DNA of 64,000 nt from Bettongia penicillata ogilbyi (GCA_023548195.1 JAJHZJ010000531.1:4512802-4576801), one strand, 5' to 3'; shown: positions 11,346 through 20,744, counted from the stretch's first letter. The notes: generated from the letters alone by a model not told the origin. Numbers and translations are program-made.

Positions 11346-12410
11346 ATCAAAATATTAAATTTTTAAAAAGCAACAACCAAGTTCATAGACCCCAGGTTAA
11401 GAATCCCTACCTTAGAAGCTAGAAAACTTGGAGTGAAATGTATTGCTAAAGTACAGGAAACGTCAGTTCTGATGTTTGAAGATGTTCTTTTTGGTCCTTT
11501 ATTTAAATAGACTTTTTTTTGGTTTTATATTTAAACATCTTATTGTACCTTTGCACTTAATTGTTAACTGAAAGCTGGATCGAGTCTTCAGATGTAACTG
11601 TATTTGATTTCAGAGGAACAAGCTCATTTGGTTTGACATTTTGTCCTTATAATATCTTCACTCTAGTGATATTTAGATCAGTTTAAAAGAGAAACAAGCA
11701 AACCTTCTAGGCTTCTCTATTTTTATTTGGCTCTTAAGGTTGTTTTTTTTTTTTTTGTTTTACATTAAGTTGGGGTTTGGTTTCTTGTCCCACACAATAG
11801 AAAGACTGGGAAGAATTCAAATCTTTCTATTTGAATCTTGCTTAAATAGTTAGGGTAAGAAAATGATCAATTTGGCTCAGGTCATTTCCATTTCTACCTA
11901 CAGGCAAAGTCTTATGCCATGGGAAGATTGATTATGTAACCAAGAACATTAGTAAATGGAAGATGGAGAACAAATTCTAACTCAATCTTCTCCTTTTGCA
12001 TGGTGTTGCTATTAATTTCCTTCCAGTAATGAAGTTACTGCAGAACTTTTGGATGTCTGTCAATTTAATTATACTTCCTGAGCTCCCAGCTCAGAAGAAC
12101 TTGTGTTAATTGCATATACAAAGCCAGAGTAATGGTTTTGTTATTTCTGGATTATGTGAAATCAAGTTTATTTTTTAAAAAAGTCTAGAGGATGGAGAGA
12201 TGACTAGTCTTTGCAACCTCTTCACATAAAAACCATCTCTTCCCCTCACCCTTACCCCATCCTAGACAAAAAAAGCTGGATAAGATCCCAAAGCCATAAT
12301 AAGTTGACTAGGGGAGGGGAGCACTATTATCTAGGATGCAAAATTCATAAATTTTTTTAGAATGATGCTGACAAATCAAAGCAAGATGATAGTGGTAGTA
12401 GAGAAGTGAG
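11346..12410. other. Single-copy AT-rich DNA, possible conserved non-coding stretch
   Basis: No repeat recognised apart from poly-T (11741-11756). The part at 12002-12170 has homeodomain-type TAATTA/TTAATTG sites and balanced composition, but conservation cannot be judged here. Confidence 0.35.
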
Positions 12411-12412
12411 CT

Positions 12413-12475
12413 ATACAGGGTATCCCAAAAGTTTTAATAGCTTAAAACTGCACTAAGACTTGGGGTGGGTTGGGG
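12413..12475. mobile_element. Possible mariner-like MITE remnant
   Basis: TATACAGGGTATCCCAAAAG on the left faces GCACTAAGACTTGGGG on the right, with the inner part TTAAAACTGCACTAAG reading as the inverse of an AGTCTTAGTGCAGTTTTAA-type terminal repeat. This resembles a very short mariner-derived inverted-repeat element (ACAGGGTGTCCCAAAAGTCT-type ends) reduced to little more than its ends. Confidence 0.42.
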
Positions 12476-12479
12476 GGAG

Positions 12480-12670
12480 AGACACAACCTATATGCATAT
12501 ATACATACATTCCCCCTACATACATACATATCTACATGTATGTATATCTATATGTGTATACACCCATAGGAGGACTGTATTTATATATATCCATGTATAT
12601 AGATATGAACATGTGCAAATATATAAATATATTCTTCCTACATGTGTGTATACCTACGTATGTATATGGT
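12480..12670. repeat. TATG/TACA-rich microsatellite
   Basis: Degenerate TATATG/CATATA/TACATACA units across about 190 bases. They produce tyrosine- and isoleucine-rich chance frames that are not genes. Confidence 0.9.
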
Positions 12671-12907
12671 GTTGAGTATTTTGATAACTCAATTTAAAAA
12701 TTTTTTTATATAACAAATTTTTTTTAAAAATCTGTCTTTACAACTTCCCAAAACTGAACAAATTTTTAAAAAATGAAGAATACCTCACTATATATCTAGA
12801 TAGTCTATAAAAACATTCCTACATAAGTCATGTTTGAAAATATGTCCTTCCAAATTTTAAGTTTGTCTCCTCCTGTCTCTCAGGAAGTGAGCAGCATGTT
12901 TCATCAT

Positions 12908-13170
12908 CAGGGGCATCTAGGTATCATAGTGAATAGGGTATGGAATTTGGAGTTAAGAAGTCCCGAGTTCAAATCCTGCCTTGAACACTTAATAGCTATG
13001 TGACCCTGGGTAAGTTACCTAATTTTTCTGCATCTCTTCCTCATCAGCAAAATGGAGGTAGATAATAATACTTCCTTTATGAGATTGTTGTGAAAATTAA
13101 ATGAGTTAATCTATGGTAAGCACTTTGCAGATCTTAAAGAACTTTAGATATTATTTTCATTATATTGGAC
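12908..13170 (+). mobile_element. MIR SINE, near full length
   Basis: GGGGCATCTAGGTATCATAG, TCCCGAGTTCAAATCCTGCC, TATGTGACCCTGGGTAAGTT, AAAATGGAGGTAGATAATAA and GGTAAGCACTTTGCAGATCT follow the MIR order from tRNA-like head to LINE-like 3' end. CGAGTTCAAATCC is a B-box-like match. Confidence 0.85.
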
Positions 13171-13946
13171 TCTTTATCATTGCATCAATAAAAATACTAA
13201 AATCTTTCAAATGTGTTTTACTTTGTTACCACTAGATACAGTCTATGTTCGCGCTTCTTGCTGTGTGTAAGTTCAAAGAAAACTGTACTTCAATATAATT
13301 AATTTCCTTTGTAATCCTATGTATTTTATTTTATGCATTAAAAAAATTATTCTTGGAAGAGACCCATACACAGACTTCATCAGACTGCCAAAGTGGTCAA
13401 TCATGCCCCCTAAAATGTTAGGAACTCTTTTCTATTAGAAGATCAGTCAAGAAATGAGAGATAATTTCCAGGTCCATTCTGTCAAACTATTTTTAAAAAT
13501 AGTTGTAAAACTCACCTTTGACCCTTTCAAACATTTACTAACTTTCACATAAACCCTTTTTTAAAAGAACTGATGGAGAATGTGCTGTACTTTAGGATAG
13601 TAACTGAAGCATATTAATGACAAATTAAAATAACTGAACACTCCCCCAAAACAAACAAGATTAAACATGGAGAAGAGTATGGAGGAAGTGCAGTCGTATA
13701 AAAGGACTCTGACCACTGCCCAGTCTGTGATTTTGCCAAATTGAAGAAGTTAAATCAATGCCATATCCATCCATTCCTTAGAAGAAAATCTCATTGCAAA
13801 CCTGAGTGAATGGGAGTTGGGAGGTCCATCCTGTAAATGAAATGGAAAGGATATGTTCTTAAACTACAATGGGAATCAGTTTCCCTACTGAGTCAAGTTT
13901 TGAACTACAGTTGCAGAATTACAGGTGTGCCGTTGCTTGTAGGCAT
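13171..13946. other. No recognisable gene or repeat
   Basis: Single-copy, AT-rich. No coding signal. Confidence 0.45.
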
Positions 13947-13947
13947 C

Positions 13948-14042
13948 ATGCTGTGGGAAAAGCAATGGCTCCAGTGTCAAGGCCTGAGTTCTAATCCCAT
14001 CTCTGATGCCAACTACCTGTGTGATCTTGGGCAGATCATAGA
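13948..14042 (+). mobile_element. MIR fragment
   Basis: CAAGGCCTGAGTTCTAATCC, then CCTGTGTGATCTTGGGCAGA. Core only. Confidence 0.65.
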
Positions 14043-14129
14043 AAGATTTCTTTGAAGCCATCATCTTCATCAGGAACAGTGAATTGTAATCAAGGTTGGC
14101 TGGAACTGAAGCCCAGTAAAAGGACGTGT

Positions 14130-14660
14130 GAAATTGTTGTCATTTGTCCTTCATTTTCAGAGAGGACCAGTGACGTCACAGTGACGTCTTGATTCACACG
14201 TGAACTGGATTTAAGTGAAGCATAGTTGTGTCAAGTTATAAGCCTCACTTCTCATCCTGAACCATTGAAGTCCAGTGCCAAAAAAAAGGCAAGACAACTA
14301 ACAACGACCTGGGATGCATCAGTGTTGGACAAAGCTTTACGTGCTCCAGAGCCTCCTTCATTGCCATTGGGACAAACTGTTTTCATCCACCTGTTCTGCC
14401 TTGGGAAGTCTTCACAGGTTTGATGTAGACGTCCTGCTAACTCACTAACAGGTTTGAGGCCTGTTAGTTATCCTCAGCCTGGTTTAGCTCATCTGCTGAG
14501 ACAGTTTTACTGGAGTGTGTCTTCTGTGCTTGCTACCACTTCTTGGATCCACAGGTGAGAGTTAGGTAAAGGTGGACTCCAAAGGTGGACGAGCAGCCCT
14601 GAAAAGGGTTCGGCAGCCCTTATACCAGAGGGGCCAGTCCTCTTTGAATACCCCATAGAC
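14130..14660 (-). mobile_element. Long RTE-tailed non-autonomous element, copy 1
   Basis: About 530 bases that align in order with 61880-62413 on the opposite strand. Shared landmarks are TTTTCAGAGAGGACCAG, GTGAACTGGATTTAAGTGAA, CTGTTTTCATCCACCTGTTC, TTGAGGCCTGTTAGT, AGACAGTTTTACTGGAGTGT, TTCTTGGATCCACAGGTGAG and CCCTGAAAAGGGTTC. No coding frame. The left end (GTCATTTGTCCTTCATT) is the antisense of the RTE-like tail found at 26770-26800, so strand is assigned minus. The family name is unknown to me. Confidence 0.72.
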
Positions 14661-14689
14661 TCCAATATAATATAACAGATACTATAGTT

Positions 14690-15000
14690 GATATAACTAA
14701 GTCATAAGGAATTTAGAGAAACATGAGAAGACCTACATGAACTGATGCAGGGCAAGAGAAAGTAGAACCAGGACAACAATATACATAGTGAGTACAACAA
14801 CTGAAAAATAACAGATAGCTAAACTTTTATTAAAGGTAATGGCCAGTGGGCCAGAGGATAAATGATGAAATATGTCTCTCAGTAGATAGGCAGTGACTAT
14901 GGGTATGGAATAATTACATGTGTTGTCAGAGTTCATCACTTACCGTCTTGATTGGTTTTTATTATTACTGATTATTATTGGTGGCAAAGGCAGGTTCTAT
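14690..15000 (+). mobile_element. Old L1 3' fragment
   Basis: GACCTACATGAACTGATGCA, AAAGTAGAACCAGGACAACA and TATACATAGTGAGTACAACA are the end of an L1 ORF2, followed by a decayed 3' UTR. Confidence 0.7.
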
Positions 15001-15680
15001 GCTGGGGGCAGGGACGGAGGATCAGGAATGTCCCTAGTGTGAAAAACAAAAGGCATCAATAAAATAACCAAAAAATTAATTTTCTCACCTTCTAAAACCC
15101 ATGGACAGATGATGATTCCCAGTTAGATATTTGGCAGGCACACAGAAAAAGCACAGTGGGATTATCTATCTCTATCAACTGCAACATTCACTCACCCACA
15201 CTACACGTATTTTATTAAGGAATACCTTTAATGGTCTACTAGAGAAAAATGTCCAATGTTGACAAGTTAATGATGCATAACACCTCTTGGCTAGTGAATC
15301 AGGCAATAATATTTATTGAGTGCCCACTGTACGCAAATCACAATGGTCTGGTACCTTGAGAAATAACACAACAAAGTATATAGTATATCATCAGTCATTG
15401 TTTTACTACCCTAAGCCATGGTTACTTTTGAAGAATAGATACTTTTAGCTCTGAAAAGGAGCAACCCTTAAGAGGAAGTTATAATAATGTCTTAGGGCTT
15501 AGGTTTTAGCTTCATCTCTTGAAAAAACTAAAACAATGGACAATTTAATTCACTTAGTATTTGTTGAATATCTAACTGTGTGCCTAGTACTGTGCTGGAT
15601 GATATAGGAATACAGAATTGTCCCTTCCCTCCAGGAGCACAAAGTCAAGTTGGACGGCTTCATCATCCCTCCCCTTGAAG
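15001..15680 (+). repeat. Single-copy DNA with two L2-associated pieces
   Basis: TTTATTGAGTGCCCACTGTA near 15312 and TTGAATATCTAACTGTGTGC near 15564 are old L2-associated strings. The second runs up to the HAL1 target site and continues after it at 18530. Confidence 0.5.
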
Positions 15681-15694
15681 CTCTTTCTTTTCTT
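15681..15694. repeat. Left target-site duplication of the HAL1-like element
   Basis: CTCTTTCTTTTCTT, identical to 18516-18529. The poly-T (poly-A on minus) begins directly after it. Confidence 0.88.
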
Positions 15695-15710
15695 TTCTTT
15701 TTTTTTTAAT
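15695..15710 (-). other. Poly-A tail of the HAL1-like element
   Basis: Seen as TTCTTTTTTTTTTTAA on the forward strand between the target-site duplication and the 3' UTR. A signal-like AATAAATAAA on minus lies just upstream. Confidence 0.85.
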
Positions 15711-16590
15711 ATAAATTTATTTATTTGACTTTTTACATTCATTTTCACAAAATTTTGGGTTCCAAATTTTCTCCCCATTTATCCCCTCCCCCCACCCCAA
15801 TACACCAAGCAATCTAATTTTCCTTATCACCAATCTGCCCTCTCTTCTATCATCCCTCCCTTCTCTTGTCCCCATCTTCTCTTTTGTCCTGTAGGGCCAC
15901 ATGACTTTCTATTCCCCATTAACTGTATTTCTTATTTCCTAGTAGCAAGAACAATGCTCAACAGTTGTTCCTAAAACTTTGAGTTCCAAATTCTCCCCAT
16001 CCCTCCCTACCCACCCATTCCCTTTGGGAAGGCAGGCAATTCAATATAGGCCATATCTCCGTCGTTTTGCAAATGACTTCGATAATAGTTGTGTTGTGTA
16101 AGACTAACTGTATTTCCCTCCATCCTATTCTGCCCCCCATTGTTTCTATTCTGTCTTTTGATCCTGTCCCTCCCCAAGAGTGTTGACTTCAAATTGCTCC
16201 CTCCTCCCATTGCCCTCCCTACCATCATCCCCCCCACCCTGCTTATCTCCTTCTCCCCCACTTTCCTGTATTGTAAGATAGGTTTTCATCCCAAAATGAG
16301 TGTGCATTTTATTCCTTCCTTTAGTCGAATGTGATGAGGGTAAAATTCATGTTTTTTTCTCAGCTCTCCTCTTTTTCCCTCCACTAAAAAGTCTCCTGCT
16401 TGCCTCTTGAATGAGATATAATTTACCCCATTCCATTTCACCCTCTCTCCTCCCACTACATTTCTCTCTCACTGTTTACCTTAATTTCTTTTAAAATATG
16501 GTCCCATCCTGTTCAATTCACTCTGTGCTCTCTGTCTCTGTATGTGCGTGCATGTGTATGTGTGTACACGTGCACATGTGAACATGTGTA

Positions 16591-16627
<37 letters not shown>

Positions 16628-16760
16628 TCCCACCAACTACCCAGATACTGAAAAGTTTTAAGAGTTACAAATATTGTCTTTCCATGTAGGAATGTAAACA
16701 GTTCACTTTTGGTAAGTCCCTTATGACATCTCTTTGCTGTTTACTTTTTCATGCTTCTTC
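15711..16760 (-). other. HAL1-like 3' UTR, G-rich
   Basis: No coding potential. The minus strand has many G runs, densest at 15775-15800 and 16185-16262, a quadruplex-prone pattern common to L1 3' UTRs. A TG/CA tract lies at 16535-16626. The final part, reading TTTTGTGAAAATGAATGT on minus near 15735, resembles the ends of the L1 copies in this window, consistent with recognition by the same machinery. Confidence 0.8.
16535..16626. repeat. (TG)n microsatellite in the HAL1 3' UTR
   Basis: Imperfect TG/TGCG units at 16535-16594, then a pure TG run at about 16595-16626. Confidence 0.95.
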
Positions 16761-17862
16761 TCATTCTTGTGTTTGAAAGTCAAATTTTCTTTTCAGCTCT
16801 GGTCTTTTCATCAAGAATGCTTGAAAGTCCTCTGTTTCATTGAAAGACCATATTTTCCCCTGAAGTATTATACTCAGTTTAGCTGGGTAGGTGATTCTTG
16901 GTTTGAGTCCTAGTTCCTTTGACTTCTGGAATATCCTATTCCACGCCCTTCGATCCCTTAATGTAGAAGCTGCTAGATCTTGTTTTATCCTGATTGTATT
17001 TCCACAATACTGGAGCTGTTTCTTTCTAACTGCTTGCAATATTTTCTCCTTGACCTAGAAATTCTGGAATTTGGCCACAATGTTCCTAGGAGTTTCTCTT
17101 TTTGGATCTCTTTCAGGTGGTGATTGATAGATTCCTTCAATACTGATTTTTCCCTCTGGTTCTAGAATGTCAGGGCAGTTTTCCTTGATAATTTTATGAA
17201 AGATGATGTCTAGGCTTTTTTTTTGATCATGGCTTTCAGGTAGTCCCATAATTTTTAAATTCTCTCCTGGCTCTGTTCTCCAGGTCAGTTGTTTTTCCCA
17301 TGAGATATTTCACATTCTCTTCCATTTTCTCATTCTTTTGGTTTTGTTTGGTGATTTCTTGGTTTCTCAGAAAGTCTTTAGCCTCCATCTGTTCCATTCT
17401 AATTTTGAGAGAACTATTTTCTTCAGTGAGATTTTGAACTTCTTTTTCCATTTGGCTAATTCTGCTTTTGAAAGCATTCTTCTCCTCATTGGCTTTTTGA
17501 ACCTCTTTTGCCAATTGAGTGAGCTTATTTTTCAAGGTGTTATTTTCTTCAGCATTTTTTTGGGTCTCCTTTAGCAGGGTATTGACCCGTTTTTCATGCT
17601 TTTCTTGCATCTCTCTCATTTCTCTTCCCAATTTTTCCTCCACCTGTCTAACTTGATTTTCAAAATCCTTTTTGAGCTCTTCCATGGCCTGAGCCCATTG
17701 GATATCTATTTCAGATGTTTGGGGTACAGAGGCCTTGGCTTCTATGTCTTTCCCTGATGGTAAGCATTGTACTTCCTCATCAGAAATGAAAGGAGGAAGA
17801 AACATCTGTTCCCCAAGAAAATAGCCTTCTATGGTCTTATTTTTCTTCCCTTTTCTGGGCAT
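16761..17862 (-). pseudogene. LINE-1-type ORF1 (RNA-binding protein), decayed
   Basis: ORF1p is a trimeric nucleic-acid chaperone that coats element RNA in the cytoplasm. The start at 17862 (MPRKGKKNKT) follows the GC-rich leader and fits the family's basic N-terminus. Residues about 55-195 form a long Glu/Lys/Gln-rich coiled coil with heptad spacing. The conserved ENRARRE motif at the coiled-coil/RRM junction lies just before a frameshift near 17240. The RRM-like part (GLPESHDQKKSLDIIFHKII) continues in another frame at 17249-17055. A premature TAG at about 17055 then follows FQNF. The C-terminal domain resumes at once (VKEKILQAVRKKQLQYCGN, then RITYPAKLS) and ends at 16761. About 360 residues in total is normal for ORF1p. 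One frameshift plus one stop make it a pseudogene. The remaining domains are well preserved. Confidence 0.92.
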
Positions 17863-18515
17863 TTTCCCAGCCAGTTACTTAACTTCTGAGATTCCTCTCC
17901 ACCCCTGCCTAGATCTGCCCAGCTAGTGCTTGGGGTCTGAGATTCAAATGCTGCTCCCCAGCCTCAGGGCTTTCAGCAGGGGGCAAGGCTACTATTCAAT
18001 GTGAGCTTAAGTTCTGGTACTCAGGTGGGGGCAGGGCCACCTCCCAGGTTCAGTTCCCTCAGGGGCTTTATGCAGAGACCTTCAGTAATGGAGCAGAGCT
18101 CCTGTCTGCTCCGGGAGTTCTGGGCCACCACTGCCTCTGCCGCTGCCTCCCGAGGGGGCCCGAGTCACGGAGACACCTCGCTCCTCTCTCGGCCAGCCCA
18201 GAAGTCTCTCTCACTGACCTGTAGCGCCTGTGGGCAAAGGGACCTTCGCTGCCGCTGGAGATTCCGTCCCTGAAGCCTGCTCAGATCTGCTCCTCTGGGG
18301 CCATGCGGCCAGGGCAAGGGCTCCGCTCCATGTCCAGTGCGTTACGGACCTTTGATGTCGGTTTTTCAGGGCTCTCTAGAATGGAAATCTCTTCCACTGT
18401 GTTTCTGCATGACTTCCAGAATTTGTGGGGAGTTCTTTTTACAGAAAATTTATGGGATGTGGGTTCGGAGCTAGCATACATGAGTCTTTCTACTCCGCCA
18501 TCTTGGCTTCTCCCT
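17863..18515 (-). promoter_or_regulatory. HAL1-like 5' UTR/promoter
   Basis: About 650 bases upstream of the ORF1 start on minus. It is richer in GC and CpG than the surroundings, especially 18080-18345. On minus the 5' end reads AGAAGCCAAGATGGCGGAGT (about 18494-18513), and AAGATGGCGG is the YY1-type site used at the start of transcription in many mammalian L1s. A 66-codon sense-strand frame at 18281-18481 (starting MYASSEPTSHKFSV) precedes ORF1. It may be an upstream ORF or chance. Promoter function is inferred from position and motif only. Confidence 0.75.
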
Positions 18516-18529
18516 CTCTTTCTTTTCTT
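18516..18529. repeat. Right target-site duplication of the HAL1-like element
   Basis: CTCTTTCTTTTCTT, identical to 15681-15694. Confidence 0.88.
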
Positions 18530-18780
18530 AGTTCCATGTCAAGGCTCTCTTAGCACAGTTCCTGATATATTGTAGGCTCTTAATAAGTATTTATTGAACT
18601 GATTCCTCTCTTCATCACCCCTGTGACTCCTCAAATGTGAACTCAATGGTAATTTCTGGGAAAGCAGTTATTGTATCTTCTACTGCTGTTTCTACTATAT
18701 ATAGTGCCTGACCCAGATGTTGGCTCTCAATAGGCTCAGAAATGCTTTTTGGAATTTTTGAAATAAATGAATAAAGCAAT
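18530..18780 (+). mobile_element. L2 3' end remnants
   Basis: TAGCACAGTTCCTGATATAT and CTTAATAAGTATTTATTGAA near 18550-18598 form an L2 terminus and continue the repeat interrupted at 15680. A second weak L2-like end (AGTGCCTGACCCAGATGTTG) follows near 18700. Confidence 0.7.
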
Positions 18781-18856
18781 TTGGTACTATAATTTGGGGG
18801 GAAATGTTCTTAGGTCCCTTTCCTACCATTCAGTATCCTGGAAAAAGTGGTTTACC

Positions 18857-19170
18857 AGCCAGGGGTAGTGACCCACACCCTAAATCCTTTCTACCAAGAG
18901 AAGGCCAAGTTAGTGGATTGCTTGAGTTTGTGGGTTATACTTTTTTTGTTTTGGGGGCAGTTTGCGGAAGGAGAATTGGTATTTCTGAGCTGCAGTAGGG
19001 CTAAAACAAATCTGTACTAAATCAGGGACTAATTAATGTTGAGCCCCCTGAAGCAGAAGCCACCAGATTGCCTAAGGAGAAGTGGTGGTTTGGCCAGAAA
19101 GTGACATATTAGAGTCCTTCCCAAAAGAATCAATGGGTATATTTTTCTCACATTTTCATCCTGTGGTTGG
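18857..19170 (+). pseudogene. RN7SL (pseudogene): 7SL (SRP) RNA pseudogene
   Basis: The forward strand follows the 7SL RNA order: CCAGGGGTAGTGACCCACAC (5' Alu domain), GGATTGCTTGAGT near 18914, CTGAGCTGCAGTAGGGCTAA near 18985, a CTGTACTAAATCAGGGAC counterpart of the S-domain CACTAAGTTCGGCATC region, TGAGCCCCCTGAAGCAG near 19040 and GCCACCAGATTGCCTAAGGA near 19059, which matches the S domain closely. Since the S domain is present, this is a copy of 7SL itself and not an Alu-like SINE. About 45 bases of foreign sequence (roughly 18937-18981, T/G-rich) interrupt the Alu-domain part. The 3' end past 19115 is weak. Expected to be a non-functional retrocopy of the SRP scaffold RNA. Confidence 0.78.
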
Positions 19171-19810
19171 GGTTAATCGTTATATCAAGCATAAAACTTA
19201 TGGGAGGAAGAATTTTGTACAAGACAAGCTTTTTACAAGTAAACTACATTTTCTTATTTTTATGTAAAAATGAGCAGAGAGTGGTGGACAGAGGAAAGGA
19301 GGATTAAATCTTTAGGTTTTTGCTAATGTAGGGATACAGATATTGTAAGACAGCCTTTACCCTCAAGAAACTTACATTTTAATACTCAAGACAATGTTTG
19401 GGCAGCCAGGGTATAATAGAGTTAAGGTCTTGGAGGTCACCATGATGGGGAATGAAGTAATTGGACAGTCAACTGATTTGCTCTTTCTTGAGGCCATAGT
19501 AGTGTTGATTTGATTACAATTCTTAGAGGAAGGAGATGGATCCAGAGGCAACAGAACAGAAAATGGCCTGGTAAAGATGAGACTGCCATGTTTCCACTAC
19601 AAAGTCATGGTCCCTGGCTGTCTAGTTTGGAAGATGGAGCTTCCGTAGCATAATGGCATGCAGGGAACACAGAGTCAGCACAGAAATATAATACAGAAGA
19701 CACCAGCACATAGGTCTCTTCTAATAACAGAAGGTAATTTGATGAGGAAGAAAGCTCTAACAACCAGGGAATTCAGACTTCATATAAAAAGTTTCACCTG
19801 AGCCAATTAT
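19171..19810. other. No recognisable gene; weak L2-associated piece
   Basis: Only GCCTTTACCCTCAAGAAACT near 19351 looks repeat-derived. No coding signal. Confidence 0.4.
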
Positions 19811-19811
19811 T

Positions 19812-19928
19812 CCCTCTTTATTCCTTCTGTAGCTTGTTTGTCCATAGTTTTATACATGTTGTGGCTCCTTAAGGGCAGGGACTGTCTTTTGCCTTCCTTT
19901 GTATCCACAGTGCTTAGCACTGTGCCTG
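19812..19928 (+). mobile_element. L2 3' end, left part
   Basis: TTAAGGGCAGGGACTGTCTT and AGTGCTTAGCACTGTGCCTG on the forward strand. It continues at 20163 after a SINE insertion. Confidence 0.82.
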
Positions 19929-20162
19929 TTGGTGAGTCATATCAGACTCTTCATGACCCCATTTGGGGTTTTCTTGGCAAAGGTACTGGAGTGGTTTACC
20001 ATTTCCTTCTCCAGCTCATTTTATAGGTGAGAAAACTGAAGCAAATGGAATTAAGTGACTTAACAAGGTTCACACAGCTAGTAAGTATCGAAGGTCAGAT
20101 TTGAACTCACAAAGATGATTCCAAGCCCAGTACTCTAATCACTGAGTCACTTAGCTGCCTAT
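19929..20162 (-). mobile_element. tRNA-headed SINE, long form
   Basis: TCAGACTCTTCATGACCCCA, TTTGGGGTTTTCTTGGCAAA, CTCATTTTATAGGTGAGAAA, GGTTCACACAGCTAGTAAGT and a TTAGCTGCC end give the whole element in antisense. It splits an L2. AGCACTGTGCCTG (19916-19928) and AGCATAGTTCCTAG (20163-20176) are probably its diverged target-site duplication. Confidence 0.9.
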
Positions 20163-20215
20163 AGCATAGTTCCTAGTAGGTGCTTAAATAAATGTTTATA
20201 AACTCACTAACTGAA
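20163..20215 (+). mobile_element. L2 3' end, right part
   Basis: CCTAGTAGGTGCTTAAATAA then ATGTTTATAAACTCACT complete the L2 terminus begun at 19812. Confidence 0.8.
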
Positions 20216-20734
20216 AGAAGTCAAGGATTTCAAGAGACAGAGGTGTGGAGGCAAAAGTTCTAGGCAAAGGGGAGATGACCCATGGAATGTCAAGTCTAGA
20301 GAGCAGCTGATAGGTCAGTTTTGCTGGACTGTAGATTACATAAAGGGGATTAATGTGAAATAAATTAGGAAAACCAAATGGAAGTTAGATTATGGAGTGG
20401 TTGAAATGCCAAACCAAAGAATAGATGTATTTTGTCCTAGAGAATTTAAATGGGAGATAATGAAAGTTTCTTAGCAGAGAAGTGACATGAATAGATGTGT
20501 GCCTTAAGAGAAGTTTAAGATGAAAGTCCAGTTATTTAAATTCTTCTCTTTGTAACATGTCTTGGCAATTCAAATGGTTTCACTGCATTTTTCAGCTTTA
20601 TATATAGGATTGTTGAAATGGAACTAACAGAAGATTGAACTTTGCTCACATTTTGTAAAGTGGTTTTAGTTGGAAGCCCAATTATGATTTTAAAGACTAA
20701 CATCAGGTAAATGTTTCGCTAATAACAATCATTC
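20216..20734. other. Unassigned sequence
   Basis: GCAGAGAAGTGACATGAATA near 20475 hints at the same ancient repeat as 9745-9990. Otherwise nothing recognised. Confidence 0.4.
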
Positions 20735-20744
20735 AAGAAATATT

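Larger units (their letters stand above)
15695..18515 (-). mobile_element. Full-length HAL1-like (ORF1-only) LINE
   Basis: A complete 2.8-kb retrotransposon on the minus strand with a matching 14-bp target-site duplication. In order it has a 5' end beginning with an AAGATGGCGG motif, a GC-rich 5' UTR, one ORF (L1 ORF1), a roughly 1-kb G-rich 3' UTR with a CA/TG tract, AATAAATAAA near the end and a poly-A. There is no ORF2: the 3' UTR follows the ORF1 stop directly, and the 5' end is intact, so truncation does not explain the absence. That is the structure of a half-L1 (HAL1), which depends on an L1 reverse transcriptase in trans. The alternative is an L1 with an internal ORF2 deletion. The element sits in an L2 remnant. 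It is fairly young, with few disabling changes, but is not currently able to make intact ORF1p. Confidence 0.88.

Noticed and set aside
18001..18273. 90-codon plus-strand frame in the GC-rich block
   Set aside because: Antisense to the HAL1-like 5' UTR. GC-rich leaders have few stops, and there is no evidence of translation.
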